A stretch of DNA of 58,299 nt, taken from assembly GCA_900754515.1 (NCBI GenBank), contig CAAEDD010000197.1, positions 1 to 58,299 of the forward strand, read 5' to 3'. The position numbers and the translations under genes were made by a program. This stretch comes from an uncultured Oscillospiraceae bacterium (GTDB taxonomy: Bacteria; Bacillota; Clostridia; Oscillospirales; Oscillospiraceae). The number at the start of each line of letters is the position of its first letter. Position 1 is the stretch's first letter. Positions 41,258 through 50,815 of this stretch are shown here, piece by piece. A model generated the notes under the pieces. That model did no database searches. It had not been told where the DNA came from and saw only the letters and a list, made by a program, of their open reading frames with translations.

Positions 41258-42378
41258 GCTTTTTTGAAAGCCCTCTGTTCTTCAGGCTCTTCGTAGGCCT
41301 TGCTTTGAGTGTGATGGTAGCCTGGGCCTATCGCCGCAGCCGGCGCTATGAGCGGGGAGCACCGGCCTCCGTGCCCTATGGCGACGCCCCCGCCGGGCAC
41401 AAATTTACCTATGTGTACCTTAATCCTCTTTACCTGCCAATAGCCCTGGGTGTATATCTGCTCCTTATCCTGGTTCTGGGCCTGTGCAATTTCTGGAGCA
41501 TGACCGCGATCTTTCTGGACGCAGTGCTCACCATAAACATATATTTCATTCTACTGCTTCTGCTCCTGCCCCTGCTGAGGCATTTCTTTTCCTCCCGTGC
41601 TTGCGCCGTTTTGTGGCTTCTGCCCACCTTCCTTTTCTATAATCCCGCCGTGCCGGACAATCTGGCCAGGGAGGCCTTGTGGACCCTCAAGCTGCCTCCC
41701 GACTTTCCCCGCCTGTTCATGGCTGTCTATCTCCCGGTGGCCCTGGTCATCTCCGGCTGGAAGCTGCTTGAAAACCATCTGTTCTATAAGCGCACCATGG
41801 CCTCGGTCTGGGAGGTGACGGAAGGCCGGGAGCTGGAACTTTTCAAAGCTGAATTGGAGCGGGTGTCCTACCTCAAGCCGGTGAAGCTCTGTTACTGTGA
41901 CTGCCTCAGCTCTCCCCTTTCCATGGGCTTCTATGACCAGACCCGGGTCACTCTCCTGCCCCGGCGGGACTACACGGAGCAGGAGCTGAACTTCATCTTC
42001 CGCCACGAGATCTGTCACCTTCAGCGCTGCGATATCCACACCAAGGTATGTCTGGCCTTCTGTCTGGCATTTTGCTGGTTCGACCCCCTAGTGTGGCTGG
42101 CGGTGCGCCGGGCCGCGGAGGACCTGGAACTGGCCTGCGACGAGCTGGTGCTGGAGGGCCTGGGCCGTGAGGAGCGGCAGGCTTACGCCCGTCTGCTTCT
42201 TATGAATTCCGGCAAGGCCCCGGGCTTTACCAGCTGTCTCTCCGCCGCCGGGCGCACCATGCGCTACAGGCTGAAAAACGTGGTGGAGCCCAGGCGCCGC
42301 CACCCCGGAACCCTGCTGCTGGCAACAGTGATGTTCCTCTGCGTCATGGGCTACGGCCTGGTAATGTTCAAATTATAA
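41254..42378 (+). CDS. BlaR1/MecR1-like M56 membrane metalloprotease without sensor domain
   Basis: This 374-residue protein has about four to five TM helices and the M56 zinc-protease motif FRHEICHLQ (HEICH, about 248-252), with the third ligand in DLELACDE. True BlaR1 proteins add a C-terminal penicillin-binding sensor of about 250 residues; here the chain ends shortly after the last TM helix (TLLLATVMFLCVMGYGLVMF). Either another protein senses, or the membrane part itself does. No beta-lactamase or PBP gene is adjacent. Confidence 0.87.
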   Translation: MSFFESPLFFRLFVGLALSVMVAWAYRRSRRYERGAPASVPYGDAPAGHKFTYVYLNPLYLPIALGVYLLLILVLGLCNFWSMTAIFLDAVLTINIYFILLLLLLPLLRHFFSSRACAVLWLLPTFLFYNPAVPDNLAREALWTLKLPPDFPRLFMAVYLPVALVISGWKLLENHLFYKRTMASVWEVTEGRELELFKAELERVSYLKPVKLCYCDCLSSPLSMGFYDQTRVTLLPRRDYTEQELNFIFRHEICHLQRCDIHTKVCLAFCLAFCWFDPLVWLAVRRAAEDLELACDELVLEGLGREERQAYARLLLMNSGKAPGFTSCLSAAGRTMRYRLKNVVEPRRRHPGTLLLATVMFLCVMGYGLVMFKL

Positions 42379-42398
42379 TACGTCTGACATATGATTAA

Positions 42399-42429
42399 CC
42401 CCGGCGGACAGCAGTTCCGCCGGGGCTTT
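42399..42429. terminator. Bidirectional terminator
   Basis: Ten-bp perfect stem (42399-42408 with 42416-42425, 7-base loop) followed by CTTT. It separates the convergent BlaR1-like and sensor kinase genes. Confidence 0.8.
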
Positions 42430-42447
42430 ACCGTTTTATCATAATTT

Positions 42448-43782
42448 TCAGTCAGGCAGGAACACCGTAAAGGTACTACCCTTGCCCAGCTCGCTCTCCA
42501 CCCTGGCGCTGCCCCCGTGGAAATTGGCTATTTCCTTCACCATAGCCAGACCCAGGCCGCTGCCCCCATCCTCGCCTCTGGAACTGTCCGCTTGCCAGAA
42601 GCGCTTCCAAACTTTGTCCAGATCCTCTTTCGCTATGCCTATTCCATCGTCGGTTACAGATATTTCCGCCCCGTCTCTGGTCTTTTTCAGGCTCAGGCAT
42701 ATATGGCCGTTATCCTTGCCGTATTTATAGGCGTTTTGCAGCAGATTGTGAATGACTCTGGATATAAGGGCCGCATTGAACCTCAGCGAAACTTCGTCCT
42801 CTATCTCCGTTTTCATCTCTATTCCCCGGCTGTTCTCGGGCACGAACTCGTTGGCGCACATCTCCACAAAGGCGCTGAGATCTCCTTCCCTCATGGGATA
42901 GCGGTCGGTGCCGTGGTGCATACGGGTCAGTCCCAGCAGCTGCTGTACCAGCTGAGACATACCCTTGGCCTGCTCTTCTATCACCCCAATAGAGGTGAGG
43001 AAATCTTCTTTTGTCTCGTCCTTACGTTTGGAACGGTCACATTGGGCCAAAATGATGGTTATCGGAGTACGCAGCTCATGGGAGGCATCGGATACAAACT
43101 GACTTTCCGCCGTGAAGGACTGTTCCAGACGCTCAAACATTCTGTCAAATACCCGCCCCAGGCGCCTCAGCTCCTTTGGCCCCCTCTTCAGGGCCAGCCT
43201 GCGGCTCAGATCGCCGCCGTCGGAGATATCATTTGCTATGCCTATCATTTTGTCCATTGGTCGGAAAGACAGCCAGGATATGAGCCAGCCTCCCCCTACA
43301 GCCAAAAGCAGCAGGCCGGGCACTATGCTGAGGGTAAGTATCAAAATAGTGCGCATCAGTCCGGAACGGTCGTTTGCATTGATGACCCCTCTTATCCATA
43401 TTCCGGTGACATCCATATCCACATAGCTGTCATATACGTAATATTCCACACCGTCTATTATCTGGCTGCGCATCACATTGGTCTCCAACGGAAGGCTAAT
43501 GTTTATATTCTCCGGCATGGCCCCCAGGAGCAGTTCTCCCTGCTCGTTATAGAAGTCACAGTATACTCCCCGGTTATACACTTCCAGATCATCCCATTCA
43601 AAGCGGCCGTGGTCGAACTCCACATCCCCCACATTGGACAGCACCACCCGAACCAGCCGCCCCGCCGGGTCATCGCTTATTGTGTTGGCGTTTATCACCA
43701 GCACAAACACCAACACCATAGCAGCCATCAGCAGCACCATCAAAGTGAACCACAGCGTCATGCGCATTTTCACCGACAGCAT
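42448..43782 (-). CDS. Membrane sensor histidine kinase
   Basis: This 444-residue kinase has two TM helices (about 10-32 and 145-170) flanking an extracytoplasmic sensor, then HAMP, the DHp H-box VSDASHELRTPITII (His about 240), and ATPase boxes N (HNLLQNAYKYG), G1 (DDGIGIAKEDL) and G2 (GGSGLGLAMVKEI). Its partner regulator gene ends 12 bases upstream on the same strand. The adjacent divergent PepSY protein gene suggests an envelope-related signal. Confidence 0.93.
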   Translation of the reverse strand: MLSVKMRMTLWFTLMVLLMAAMVLVFVLVINANTISDDPAGRLVRVVLSNVGDVEFDHGRFEWDDLEVYNRGVYCDFYNEQGELLLGAMPENINISLPLETNVMRSQIIDGVEYYVYDSYVDMDVTGIWIRGVINANDRSGLMRTILILTLSIVPGLLLLAVGGGWLISWLSFRPMDKMIGIANDISDGGDLSRRLALKRGPKELRRLGRVFDRMFERLEQSFTAESQFVSDASHELRTPITIILAQCDRSKRKDETKEDFLTSIGVIEEQAKGMSQLVQQLLGLTRMHHGTDRYPMREGDLSAFVEMCANEFVPENSRGIEMKTEIEDEVSLRFNAALISRVIHNLLQNAYKYGKDNGHICLSLKKTRDGAEISVTDDGIGIAKEDLDKVWKRFWQADSSRGEDGGSGLGLAMVKEIANFHGGSARVESELGKGSTFTVFLPD

Positions 43783-43794
43783 AAGTTCACCCCT

Positions 43795-44466
43795 TTACTT
43801 CTCTTTCAGTACCCAGCCCGTGCCCCACACGGTGTGGATGAGTTTCTTCGAAAAGCCGGTATCCATCTTCTTTCTGAGATAGCCTACGTACACGTCCACC
43901 ACATTTGTGCCGCCCTCGTAGTCGTAGTTCCAAAGGTTGTTCTCTATCATTTCCCTGGACAGCACCACTTCCTTATTGCGCATCATGTATTCCAGCAGGG
44001 AAAACTCCTTGGCGGTGAGCTCTATATTTTTTCCCGCCCTGGTCACTATCTTGGTATTGCTGTCCAGACTCAGGTCTGCTATGGTATAGACATTAGAGCG
44101 GTTCCCCGTATATTTCCTTGCCATCACCCGTACCACAGCCATCAGTTCCTTGAAGTCAAAGGGCTTTGTCAAGTAGTAGTCTCCCCCGCTCTCAAGGCCT
44201 TCCACTTTGTCCGCCACGGCGTCTCTGGCAGTGAGAAACAGCACCGGGGTATTGTCCCCCCTGTCCCTCAGCCTTTTTACCAGCTCGAAGCCGTTCATTT
44301 TAGGCATCATAACGTCCAGGATGATGACATCATATCCGGCACACTCCAGATATTCAAGCGCCTCCACCCCGTTGTAACAGCTGTCTACACTGTAGCCCTC
44401 ATCCTCCACCGCCTCGCTTATTATGCGGTTGAGATGCTTTTCGTCCTCCACCACGAGTATACGCAT
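43795..44466 (-). CDS. OmpR-family response regulator
   Basis: This 223-residue regulator has a receiver domain (VVEDEKHL; phospho-acceptor in VIILDVMMP, Asp51; TKPFDFKEL) and a winged-helix OmpR/PhoB DNA-binding domain (about 125-220; LTAKEFSLLEYMMRN, VYVGYLRKK). It probably controls the divergent PepSY gene and itself through the intergenic region 44467-44644. Confidence 0.94.
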   Translation of the reverse strand: MRILVVEDEKHLNRIISEAVEDEGYSVDSCYNGVEALEYLECAGYDVIILDVMMPKMNGFELVKRLRDRGDNTPVLFLTARDAVADKVEGLESGGDYYLTKPFDFKELMAVVRVMARKYTGNRSNVYTIADLSLDSNTKIVTRAGKNIELTAKEFSLLEYMMRNKEVVLSREMIENNLWNYDYEGGTNVVDVYVGYLRKKMDTGFSKKLIHTVWGTGWVLKEK

Positions 44467-44507
44467 TCTGCCGCCTCCCTCCCATTTTTAATAATAGTAA
44501 CATTAAT

Positions 44508-44527
44508 TATTAATAAATTTATTAATA
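44508..44527. promoter_or_regulatory. 20-bp AT-only palindrome between regulator and PepSY gene
   Basis: Ten-base halves, TATTAATAAA and its exact complement, lie 42 bases upstream of the response regulator start and about 120 before the PepSY gene. It is a candidate operator or an AT-rich promoter element. Confidence 0.4.
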
Positions 44528-44644
44528 CTCCCGTCGGGCTCTCTATGGCACGGCTCCAATTTTTTCTTCCGCTGCCTTGATTTTAATTCTTTTCTTAAGA
44601 TATTACAATATACTTCAGTCATAAACAGTAAAGGAGACAGAGAG

Positions 44645-44956
44645 ATGAAAAAATTTTTGAAGGTATTTGTGATAATCCTGGTTTTGCTGCTGGTGGTCGG
44701 AGGCGCCGTAGGCGGCTTTTTCCTGCACCGCTACAACACCATGTATATAGGCCGGGACGAGGCATTGCGTATAGCCCTCAATGACGCGGGAGTTGACGCT
44801 TCCGCTATTAGAGACAGAGATATTGATTTTGATTCTGAGCACGGAGCAGCCTGGTATGACGTGGACTTTGAGACGGCGGGTATGGAGTATGAATATTCCC
44901 TGGATGCAGTCACTGGCGAGATTCTCTACAGTTATTCCGAGGCCGAGCACTACTGA
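44645..44956 (+). CDS. PepSY-domain membrane-anchored protein
   Basis: This 103-residue protein has an N-terminal TM anchor (about 7-29) and one PepSY domain (about 36-100): GRDEALRIALNDAGVD, then WYDVDFETAGMEYEYSLDAVTGEIL, the typical end. PepSY domains are thought to inhibit or modulate peptidases outside the membrane. AAAGGAG precedes the ATG. The divergent two-component system is the probable regulator. Confidence 0.88.
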   Translation: MKKFLKVFVIILVLLLVVGGAVGGFFLHRYNTMYIGRDEALRIALNDAGVDASAIRDRDIDFDSEHGAAWYDVDFETAGMEYEYSLDAVTGEILYSYSEAEHY

Positions 44957-45055
44957 AAAACTTGCCGGTACAAGGCCGTCCTTTATTTATAAGTCTTTCC
45001 TTTCTAAAAACCTCAACGCCGTTTTTCCTCTCTTACACCTCTTCTCCCCCATGCC

Positions 45056-45089
45056 AACAGCCCGTCGGAATAATCCGCCGGGCTGTTTT
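45056..45089 (+). terminator. Terminator after the PepSY gene
   Basis: A 9-bp stem (45056-45064 with 45079-45087) with an inner CGG/CCG pairing and a TTTT tail. Confidence 0.75.
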
Positions 45090-45145
45090 GTACGATGGCT
45101 TCAAGAGCAGCTAGTAATAATAAATTCTCCATATTCTGTGCTCTA

Positions 45146-45173
45146 TTGACATATCTGCAAAATATGATAAAAT
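45146..45173 (+). promoter_or_regulatory. Promoter of the O-acyltransferase operon
   Basis: TTGACA (45146-45151) and TAAAAT (45168-45173) are 16 bases apart, with a TG-A extended -10 (45165-45167). Confidence 0.8.
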
Positions 45174-45198
45174 TTCCTCATATTTTGGGGGTGAGCCA

Positions 45199-46695
45199 TT
45201 GTTATTCAATTCACTTCAGTTTTTGATATTTCTGCCCATAGTTATAATGGCATACTATTTAATACCTGGCAGAGGTAAGCAACTGTGGCTGCTTGCCGCC
45301 AGTTATTATTTTTACATGTGCTGGAACGCAGTATATGCCCTGCTCATGCTGTTATCTACAGTTATAACATATCTATGCGGCTTAGGCTTGGATATGCTCA
45401 ACCGCCAGGATATGGTTTTTGCAAGGAAACAGCGTTTGCGCAGGGTTCTTCTTTGGATAAGTTTAGGCATCAATTTAAGTATTCTGTTCTTTTTTAAATA
45501 TTTCTATTTTGCCATTGATAGCCTTAACTCCATCCTTGTTCATATAGGCTTTCAGTTGAACCGCCCAAGCTTTGATGTTCTCTTACCTGTTGGTATATCT
45601 TTCTATACTTTTCAAGCTCTGGGTTATACTATAGACGTATATAGAAACGAAATTTATGCCGAGAAGAACCTCTTCAGATACGCTCTGTTTGTTTCTTTCT
45701 TCCCCCAACTGGTTGCCGGCCCAATAGAACGCTCGAAAAATCTTCTAAAGCAGCTGGCCGTACCCAAAAAATTTTCCTACGATAACCTCCGAGAAGGCTT
45801 TTTGTTAATGCTCTGGGGATTCTTTCTTAAAATAGTCATTGCTGATCGTTTGGCCTTCTTTGTTGATACGGTATACAGCGCCGACTATTATAATTTTGGC
45901 GGTATCATTGTAATGATTGCTACCATTTTCTTCGCTATTCAGATTTATTGCGACTTCGGCGGCTACTCTTCCATTGCCATGGGAGCAGCTAAAATGCTGG
46001 GTATAGATTTAATGGAGAACTTCAACACTCCCTATCTTTCTATGAGCACCTCTGAGTTCTGGCGGCGCTGGCACATCAGTCTTTCCTCCTGGTTCCGCGA
46101 TTATGTGTATATACCGCTGGGTGGCAATCGGAAAGGAAAACTCAGAAAATATCTTAACCTGATGATTACTTTTGGGGCCAGCGGTCTGTGGCACGGAGCT
46201 AACTGGACCTTTGTGGTATGGGGTCTGTTAAACGGCTTTTATCAGATAATCGGTAGTCTGCTCATGCCTTTACGAAATAGGTTTGTGCTTTTGTTCAGGC
46301 TAAATACCAGTAGTGAAGGTCATAAGGCATTAAAAATACTTATAACTTTTACTCTTATTACAATCTCTTGGGTATTTTTTCGTGCCTCCAGCCTATCAAT
46401 GGCATTGGATATGCTGAGAAGTTGTATATATATTCGGCCTTGGACTTTCTTCGATGGTTCTCTTTATACACTGGGTTTAGATAAAGCTAATTTCACTCTG
46501 GCTTTATTTTGCATCGCTGTCCTGGTTTTTTCAGATATAGCCAAGTATCGAGGTATCTGTATAAGGAATGTAATCATTCGTCAAGATGCGTGGTGCCGCG
46601 CGCTTGTCATTGCCGTTTCTGTATCGTTTATACTGTTGTTTGGGATTTGGGGCAGTGCCTATGATGCTGCATCCTTTATCTACTTCCAATTTTAG
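45199..46695 (+). CDS. MBOAT-family O-acyltransferase (AlgI/DltB-like)
   Basis: This 498-residue membrane protein has about ten to twelve TM helices and the MBOAT features PQLVAGPIER (about 175), the WRRWHISLSSWFRDYVYIPL segment (about 290) and the catalytic His in GLWHGANWTF. These enzymes move acyl groups across the membrane onto exopolysaccharide or cell-wall polymers. Translation probably starts at TTG 45199 after GGGGGTGAG. Bases are clearly more AT-rich than in the flanking genes, suggesting acquisition. It is followed 11 bases later by its probable SGNH partner. Confidence 0.92.
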   Translation: MLFNSLQFLIFLPIVIMAYYLIPGRGKQLWLLAASYYFYMCWNAVYALLMLLSTVITYLCGLGLDMLNRQDMVFARKQRLRRVLLWISLGINLSILFFFKYFYFAIDSLNSILVHIGFQLNRPSFDVLLPVGISFYTFQALGYTIDVYRNEIYAEKNLFRYALFVSFFPQLVAGPIERSKNLLKQLAVPKKFSYDNLREGFLLMLWGFFLKIVIADRLAFFVDTVYSADYYNFGGIIVMIATIFFAIQIYCDFGGYSSIAMGAAKMLGIDLMENFNTPYLSMSTSEFWRRWHISLSSWFRDYVYIPLGGNRKGKLRKYLNLMITFGASGLWHGANWTFVVWGLLNGFYQIIGSLLMPLRNRFVLLFRLNTSSEGHKALKILITFTLITISWVFFRASSLSMALDMLRSCIYIRPWTFFDGSLYTLGLDKANFTLALFCIAVLVFSDIAKYRGICIRNVIIRQDAWCRALVIAVSVSFILLFGIWGSAYDAASFIYFQF

Positions 46696-46706
46696 GAGAT
46701 GATAGC

Positions 46707-48095
46707 ATGAATAAGATTTTTAATCGCATAACATCGCTTCTTCTCCTTATTGCAATGCTTGCTTTTTCACTATACCTGCTGAATAATTTAACCATCAGAA
46801 AGTTCAGCATCACAAAATACGGAGATTTCTTTGAGCATTCCGCCGACTATGATATTCTGTATTTTGGTACCAGCCACACTGAGATGGGGTTTTTACCCTT
46901 AGAATTATGGGATGAATATGGGTACACATCATACAATTTTGGAAACTCTGGTTCATCAATTGCTACCTCATATTGGACCCTTGTCAACGCACTGGATTAT
47001 TCCGATCCAAAGCTTGTAATTTTTGATTTATTCTTCATAGATAATCCAGATAAGTCAAATACAGCGGCCTCTCTGCACGAAGCTTTGGACTGGATTCCTC
47101 TGTCTGTTAACAAGGTCAGAAGCGTTGCTGACTTATGTAAAGATACCCCCCACTCAGGCAATGAACTTGAATTTATTTTTCCCTTCTCCATATATCATAC
47201 CCGTTGGAACGAACTTACAAGTCAGGACTTTTCCCCAGAGATGCTTCCCACTAATGGGGCTATCATCGGTACTACAGTCGACGCTCCTGCATACTGTTCA
47301 AATACCGGCAAAAAGCTTTATGTCTCTGAAAACTCTGCCGGAATGGTTTATCTTGAAAAGTTAATTGAACTTTGCAATTCCAAAGGAATTAAACTGCTTC
47401 TTACTTATCTCCCTTATCCTGCACCATATGATGAGGTTTGCTATGCAAACGGACTGGAGGATATAGCCGCTCAAAAGGGCATTGATTACATAAATTTCTT
47501 TAAAACCAATACAATTGATTTTGAAACGGATATGGCCGATCCAAGTTCCCACATGAATATTCAGGGTGCTAAAAAAATAACATCATACCTAGGAAACTAT
47601 ATTCATACTAATTATTCAATCACAGATTACCGTGGGGATCCTTCATACAGTTGGATGGACGTGTATCTTAATGAGTATAGGGACTACGAAGTTGAACTCT
47701 TGAGAGATCAGCTTTATCTGCATAATTTTGTAGGTCTGCTTCGCAACAAAAATTGGGCTTATCTTATTTCCCTAAAACAAAATACGGACATTTACGAGAA
47801 CAGCACTCTGTTAAAGTCACTTGAAACCATTTCTATCTCATCTAAGCCTGCACATCTCTATGATGCTGCAAATAGTGGAGAGGCTTATGTCATGTATGTA
47901 AATAATGTAAGCGGTGAAATAATAGAGTTTGTTGGTGATGAGATTCCTGATAGTTTCATGACAGATATTGGGTGTGTCTCCCCTAATATTATAAGTGATA
48001 TTCAGTGTGTCATATATGACGGAGCCACGGGCAACAACATCGTTGAATATTATTTCAGTTCCCTTGGAAATGGCTTCTTTGAAAGAGATTACTGA
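46707..48095 (+). CDS. SGNH-type partner of the MBOAT acyltransferase
   Basis: This 462-residue protein has one N-terminal signal-anchor (about 8-28) and an extracytoplasmic domain with the SGNH pattern: ILYFGTSHTEMG (nucleophile Ser about 57), an Asn in FGNSGSS, and DPSSHMN (Asp/His pair about 275). DltD- and AlgX-type proteins of this kind receive acyl groups from MBOAT partners and place them on the polymer. The last about 150 residues match nothing I know. AT-rich like its neighbour. Confidence 0.8.
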   Translation: MNKIFNRITSLLLLIAMLAFSLYLLNNLTIRKFSITKYGDFFEHSADYDILYFGTSHTEMGFLPLELWDEYGYTSYNFGNSGSSIATSYWTLVNALDYSDPKLVIFDLFFIDNPDKSNTAASLHEALDWIPLSVNKVRSVADLCKDTPHSGNELEFIFPFSIYHTRWNELTSQDFSPEMLPTNGAIIGTTVDAPAYCSNTGKKLYVSENSAGMVYLEKLIELCNSKGIKLLLTYLPYPAPYDEVCYANGLEDIAAQKGIDYINFFKTNTIDFETDMADPSSHMNIQGAKKITSYLGNYIHTNYSITDYRGDPSYSWMDVYLNEYRDYEVELLRDQLYLHNFVGLLRNKNWAYLISLKQNTDIYENSTLLKSLETISISSKPAHLYDAANSGEAYVMYVNNVSGEIIEFVGDEIPDSFMTDIGCVSPNIISDIQCVIYDGATGNNIVEYYFSSLGNGFFERDY

Positions 48096-48189
48096 CTTTT
48101 CCTCCATGGCATAATTCTCTCCTGCTTATAGGGATATGCCTCACTAACTGGAATATCCAGTAGCTCTGGAGTATTTGACTTTTTAAGCA

Positions 48190-48225
48190 AAAAATGCTTG
48201 CAGTAAATATCTGCAAGCATTTTTC
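48190..48225. terminator. Bidirectional terminator
   Basis: A 13-bp perfect stem (48191-48203 with 48211-48223, 7-base loop) flanked by A- and T-runs, between the convergent SGNH and CNNM genes. Confidence 0.9.
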
Positions 48226-48227
48226 TT

Positions 48228-49496
48228 TTATTCTTCGTCTTTCTTTTCATCCAGTCGGACAAGTACTTTGCCCACCCGGCGGCCGTCCACCATGCTCAGC
48301 ACGGTGACTGTCATGTCCTCAAAGCGGAAGCTGTCTCCCACCTTGGGGAAGCCTCCAAACATCTCCAGGGTCCAGCCGCCTACGGTGCTGCTTTCCGCCT
48401 GGAAATCCTCTTCGTTACGGCCTATGGTATCCAGGAAATCCGCCAAAAGCATGGTGCCCTCCAGCTCGTATGCTCCGTCAGGGCGGCGGATCATCTCCTG
48501 CTCTACAGTATCTGTCTCGTCCCAGATGTCGCCCACTATCTGCTCCAGCACATCCTCCATGCTCAGCACACCCAGAGTCCCGCCGTATTCGTCGGTGACT
48601 ATGGCCAGGTGCTGCTTTGCATGGCGCAGCTGGTTTAGCACCGCAGGCAGCTTCATGGTCTTATACACATAACAGGGGGGCATCAGCAGCTTTCTGATAT
48701 CCACCCGGTCCCCGTCGCTGAGAGCCTTAAGAAAGTGGTTCAGGTACAGCACGCCGATAATATTATCCATGCCGTCCTCATATACAGGCAGGCGGGAGTA
48801 AGGTGCTTCCTCGATAACGGAAAGGATATCCTCCCAGTCGTCATCTATGTCTATGGCGCACACATCCACCCTGGCGGTCATTACCTCCAGAGCGGATACA
48901 TCCGCAAAATCAATGGCCGCCTGTAAAAGCTCGGACTGATCCTCATCCAGCACGTCCTCCACCTCGGCCGTCTCGATAATGGACTGAAGCTCCTCAACGG
49001 CCTCCTCCGGGCCGCCCTGGTTCTGCACCGGCAGCTTGAAGGTTATCAGATGGATGATCTTCACCACCAGCCAGATAAGGGGCCAGAGTATGATCATCAT
49101 GAAGCGCACCGCCCCGGCATGACGCACGGCCACGGTATTCGGGTTTTTCTTGGTGGTTATCTTGGGCATGGTCTCGCCAAAGATTATCACCAGCAGGGTC
49201 AGTATCAGGGTGGCCAGCCAGGCATAATCCTCCGTACCTGTGATCATTATCACCAGCACCGAGGCCAGGGAAGAAGCCCCGATATTTGCCAGGTTATTTC
49301 CTATGAGTATGGCGCTGAGAGCATCGTCAAAACGCTCAGTTATCAAAACGGCAGTGCCGGCTCTTTTGGAGCCGCTGTTCTTCATGCTTTCCAGCCTCAT
49401 GGTATTGCAGGAGGAGTAGGCCATCTCCGAGGATGAGCAGAAGGCCGAAAAACAGATACACAGCACAATGCCGACTATTACCAAATACAGGCTCAC
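48228..49496 (-). CDS. CNNM/CorC-type membrane protein with CBS pair (copy 1)
   Basis: This 422-residue protein has an N-terminal DUF21/CNNM membrane domain (about 1-150, three to four helices), two CBS domains (about 200-320; VMTARVDVCAID and YSRLPVYEDGMDNIIGVLY) and a C-terminal CorC_HlyC domain (ending about 415). Such proteins are linked to Mg2+ (or Na+/Mg2+) transport; older annotations call them hemolysins. The ATG overlaps the stop of the upstream paralogue by 4 bases, so the two are coupled and may form a heteromer. Confidence 0.92.
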   Translation of the reverse strand: MSLYLVIVGIVLCICFSAFCSSSEMAYSSCNTMRLESMKNSGSKRAGTAVLITERFDDALSAILIGNNLANIGASSLASVLVIMITGTEDYAWLATLILTLLVIIFGETMPKITTKKNPNTVAVRHAGAVRFMMIILWPLIWLVVKIIHLITFKLPVQNQGGPEEAVEELQSIIETAEVEDVLDEDQSELLQAAIDFADVSALEVMTARVDVCAIDIDDDWEDILSVIEEAPYSRLPVYEDGMDNIIGVLYLNHFLKALSDGDRVDIRKLLMPPCYVYKTMKLPAVLNQLRHAKQHLAIVTDEYGGTLGVLSMEDVLEQIVGDIWDETDTVEQEMIRRPDGAYELEGTMLLADFLDTIGRNEEDFQAESSTVGGWTLEMFGGFPKVGDSFRFEDMTVTVLSMVDGRRVGKVLVRLDEKKDEE

Positions 49497-50776
49497 TGAT
49501 CCTCGCCCCCTTCCTCTTTGGCCGGGAGCAGGGCGACCTTAAGCTTCATGATGCGGTTATGCACCATTGAGGCCACCGTCACCTGTACTTCATGGTAATT
49601 GAAGCTGTCCCCCACCTTTGGGATGGAGGGGAATTGCTCATAGGCCCACTCGCCCATGAGAGTATTCACCAGCTCCTCGTTCTCTTCCGGGTCTTCAAAG
49701 CCCAGCTTTTCAAAAACGTCGCTGACTGACTCGTCGGCATCCACAAGATAAACGCCGTCGCCCAGGTCCACATAGCTCTCTTCCACCACATCGTCCTCAT
49801 CCCAGATCTCGCCCACCAGTTCCTCCAGGATATCTTCCACGGTGACTATACCAAGGGTGCCGCCGTAGTTATCTGTGACCACCGCCATGTTCAGCTTGCG
49901 CTTTGACATGACCGGCAGAAGCTCATCGATATTGGTGCTCTGGTGGATGAAGAACACCTCGTCCATCAAAGGCTTTATATCCAGGTTCTTGCCCAGACGC
50001 AGATAAGCCTTGATAAATTTGCGTATCTGCAGCACGCCGATGATATTGTCAATACTGCCCTGATACACGGGCAGGCGGCTGTGATTTGTGCCCTTTATGA
50101 CCGTAAGGATGTCTTCCAGGCTACTGCTTATATCCACCGCCACCAGATCCACCCTTGGTGTAAGCACACTCTCCACCGTCACCTCGCCGAACTGGAGGGC
50201 TGAGGATATGAGTTCTCCCTGTTCCTCATTGAGGCTGCCCTCTTCGGTCATATCCTCTATAATGTCATAGAGCTCATCCTCAGTAACGGAAACAGGGTTT
50301 TCGTCCGGTGTCAGCTTGGCTGCGGACTGGCCTATCCAGGTGAGCAGCGCCGACAAAGGAGCAAACACCTTCATCAAAAAGCGCAGTATCGGCCCGGTGG
50401 CAAGAGCGAGAGGCTCACTGTACTTTTTTGCAATGCTCTTGGGGAGCATCTCCCCGGCAAAAAACACCACAATTGTGGTAGCGATGGTGCTTATGGACAC
50501 TGCGCTGAGTCCCCACAGCTTTGTCACCGCCACAGTGACGATAGAGGCCGTCGCAATATGTACGATGTTTGTACATATGAGCAGGGTGCTTATAGCCTTA
50601 TCAAAATCATCCAGAATAAACAGCGCTGTTTTTGCTCTGCCGTCTCCCCTGTCCGCCGCCGCTCTGATGCGGCTCTTGGAGCAGGATGCAAAAGCCGTTT
50701 CCGATACGGCAAAAAAGGCTGCGCAGAAAAGCAGCAGCACTGCTATTATCCATGGCAATCGACTGCCATCATCCAT
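49493..50776 (-). CDS. CNNM/CorC-type membrane protein with CBS pair (copy 2)
   Basis: This 427-residue paralogue of the following gene has the same order: DUF21 domain with AFFAVSETAFASCSKSRIRA, CBS pair (VLTPRVDLVAVD, HSRLPVYQGSIDNIIGVLQ) and CorC_HlyC domain. A signature acidic loop (EDELYDIIEDMTEEGSLNE) links membrane and CBS parts. It is first in the two-gene operon and has a good promoter at 50816-50844. Confidence 0.92.
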   Translation of the reverse strand: MDDGSRLPWIIAVLLLFCAAFFAVSETAFASCSKSRIRAAADRGDGRAKTALFILDDFDKAISTLLICTNIVHIATASIVTVAVTKLWGLSAVSISTIATTIVVFFAGEMLPKSIAKKYSEPLALATGPILRFLMKVFAPLSALLTWIGQSAAKLTPDENPVSVTEDELYDIIEDMTEEGSLNEEQGELISSALQFGEVTVESVLTPRVDLVAVDISSSLEDILTVIKGTNHSRLPVYQGSIDNIIGVLQIRKFIKAYLRLGKNLDIKPLMDEVFFIHQSTNIDELLPVMSKRKLNMAVVTDNYGGTLGIVTVEDILEELVGEIWDEDDVVEESYVDLGDGVYLVDADESVSDVFEKLGFEDPEENEELVNTLMGEWAYEQFPSIPKVGDSFNYHEVQVTVASMVHNRIMKLKVALLPAKEEGGEDQ

Positions 50777-50815
50777 TTTAGGATATACATCTCCTTTATA
50801 TTTAAATTAGTTTTC

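Noticed and set aside
42517..44580. 687-codon plus-strand frame opposite the two-component genes
   Set aside because: His- and Gln-rich composition typical of an antisense shadow; the minus-strand kinase and regulator are unmistakable.
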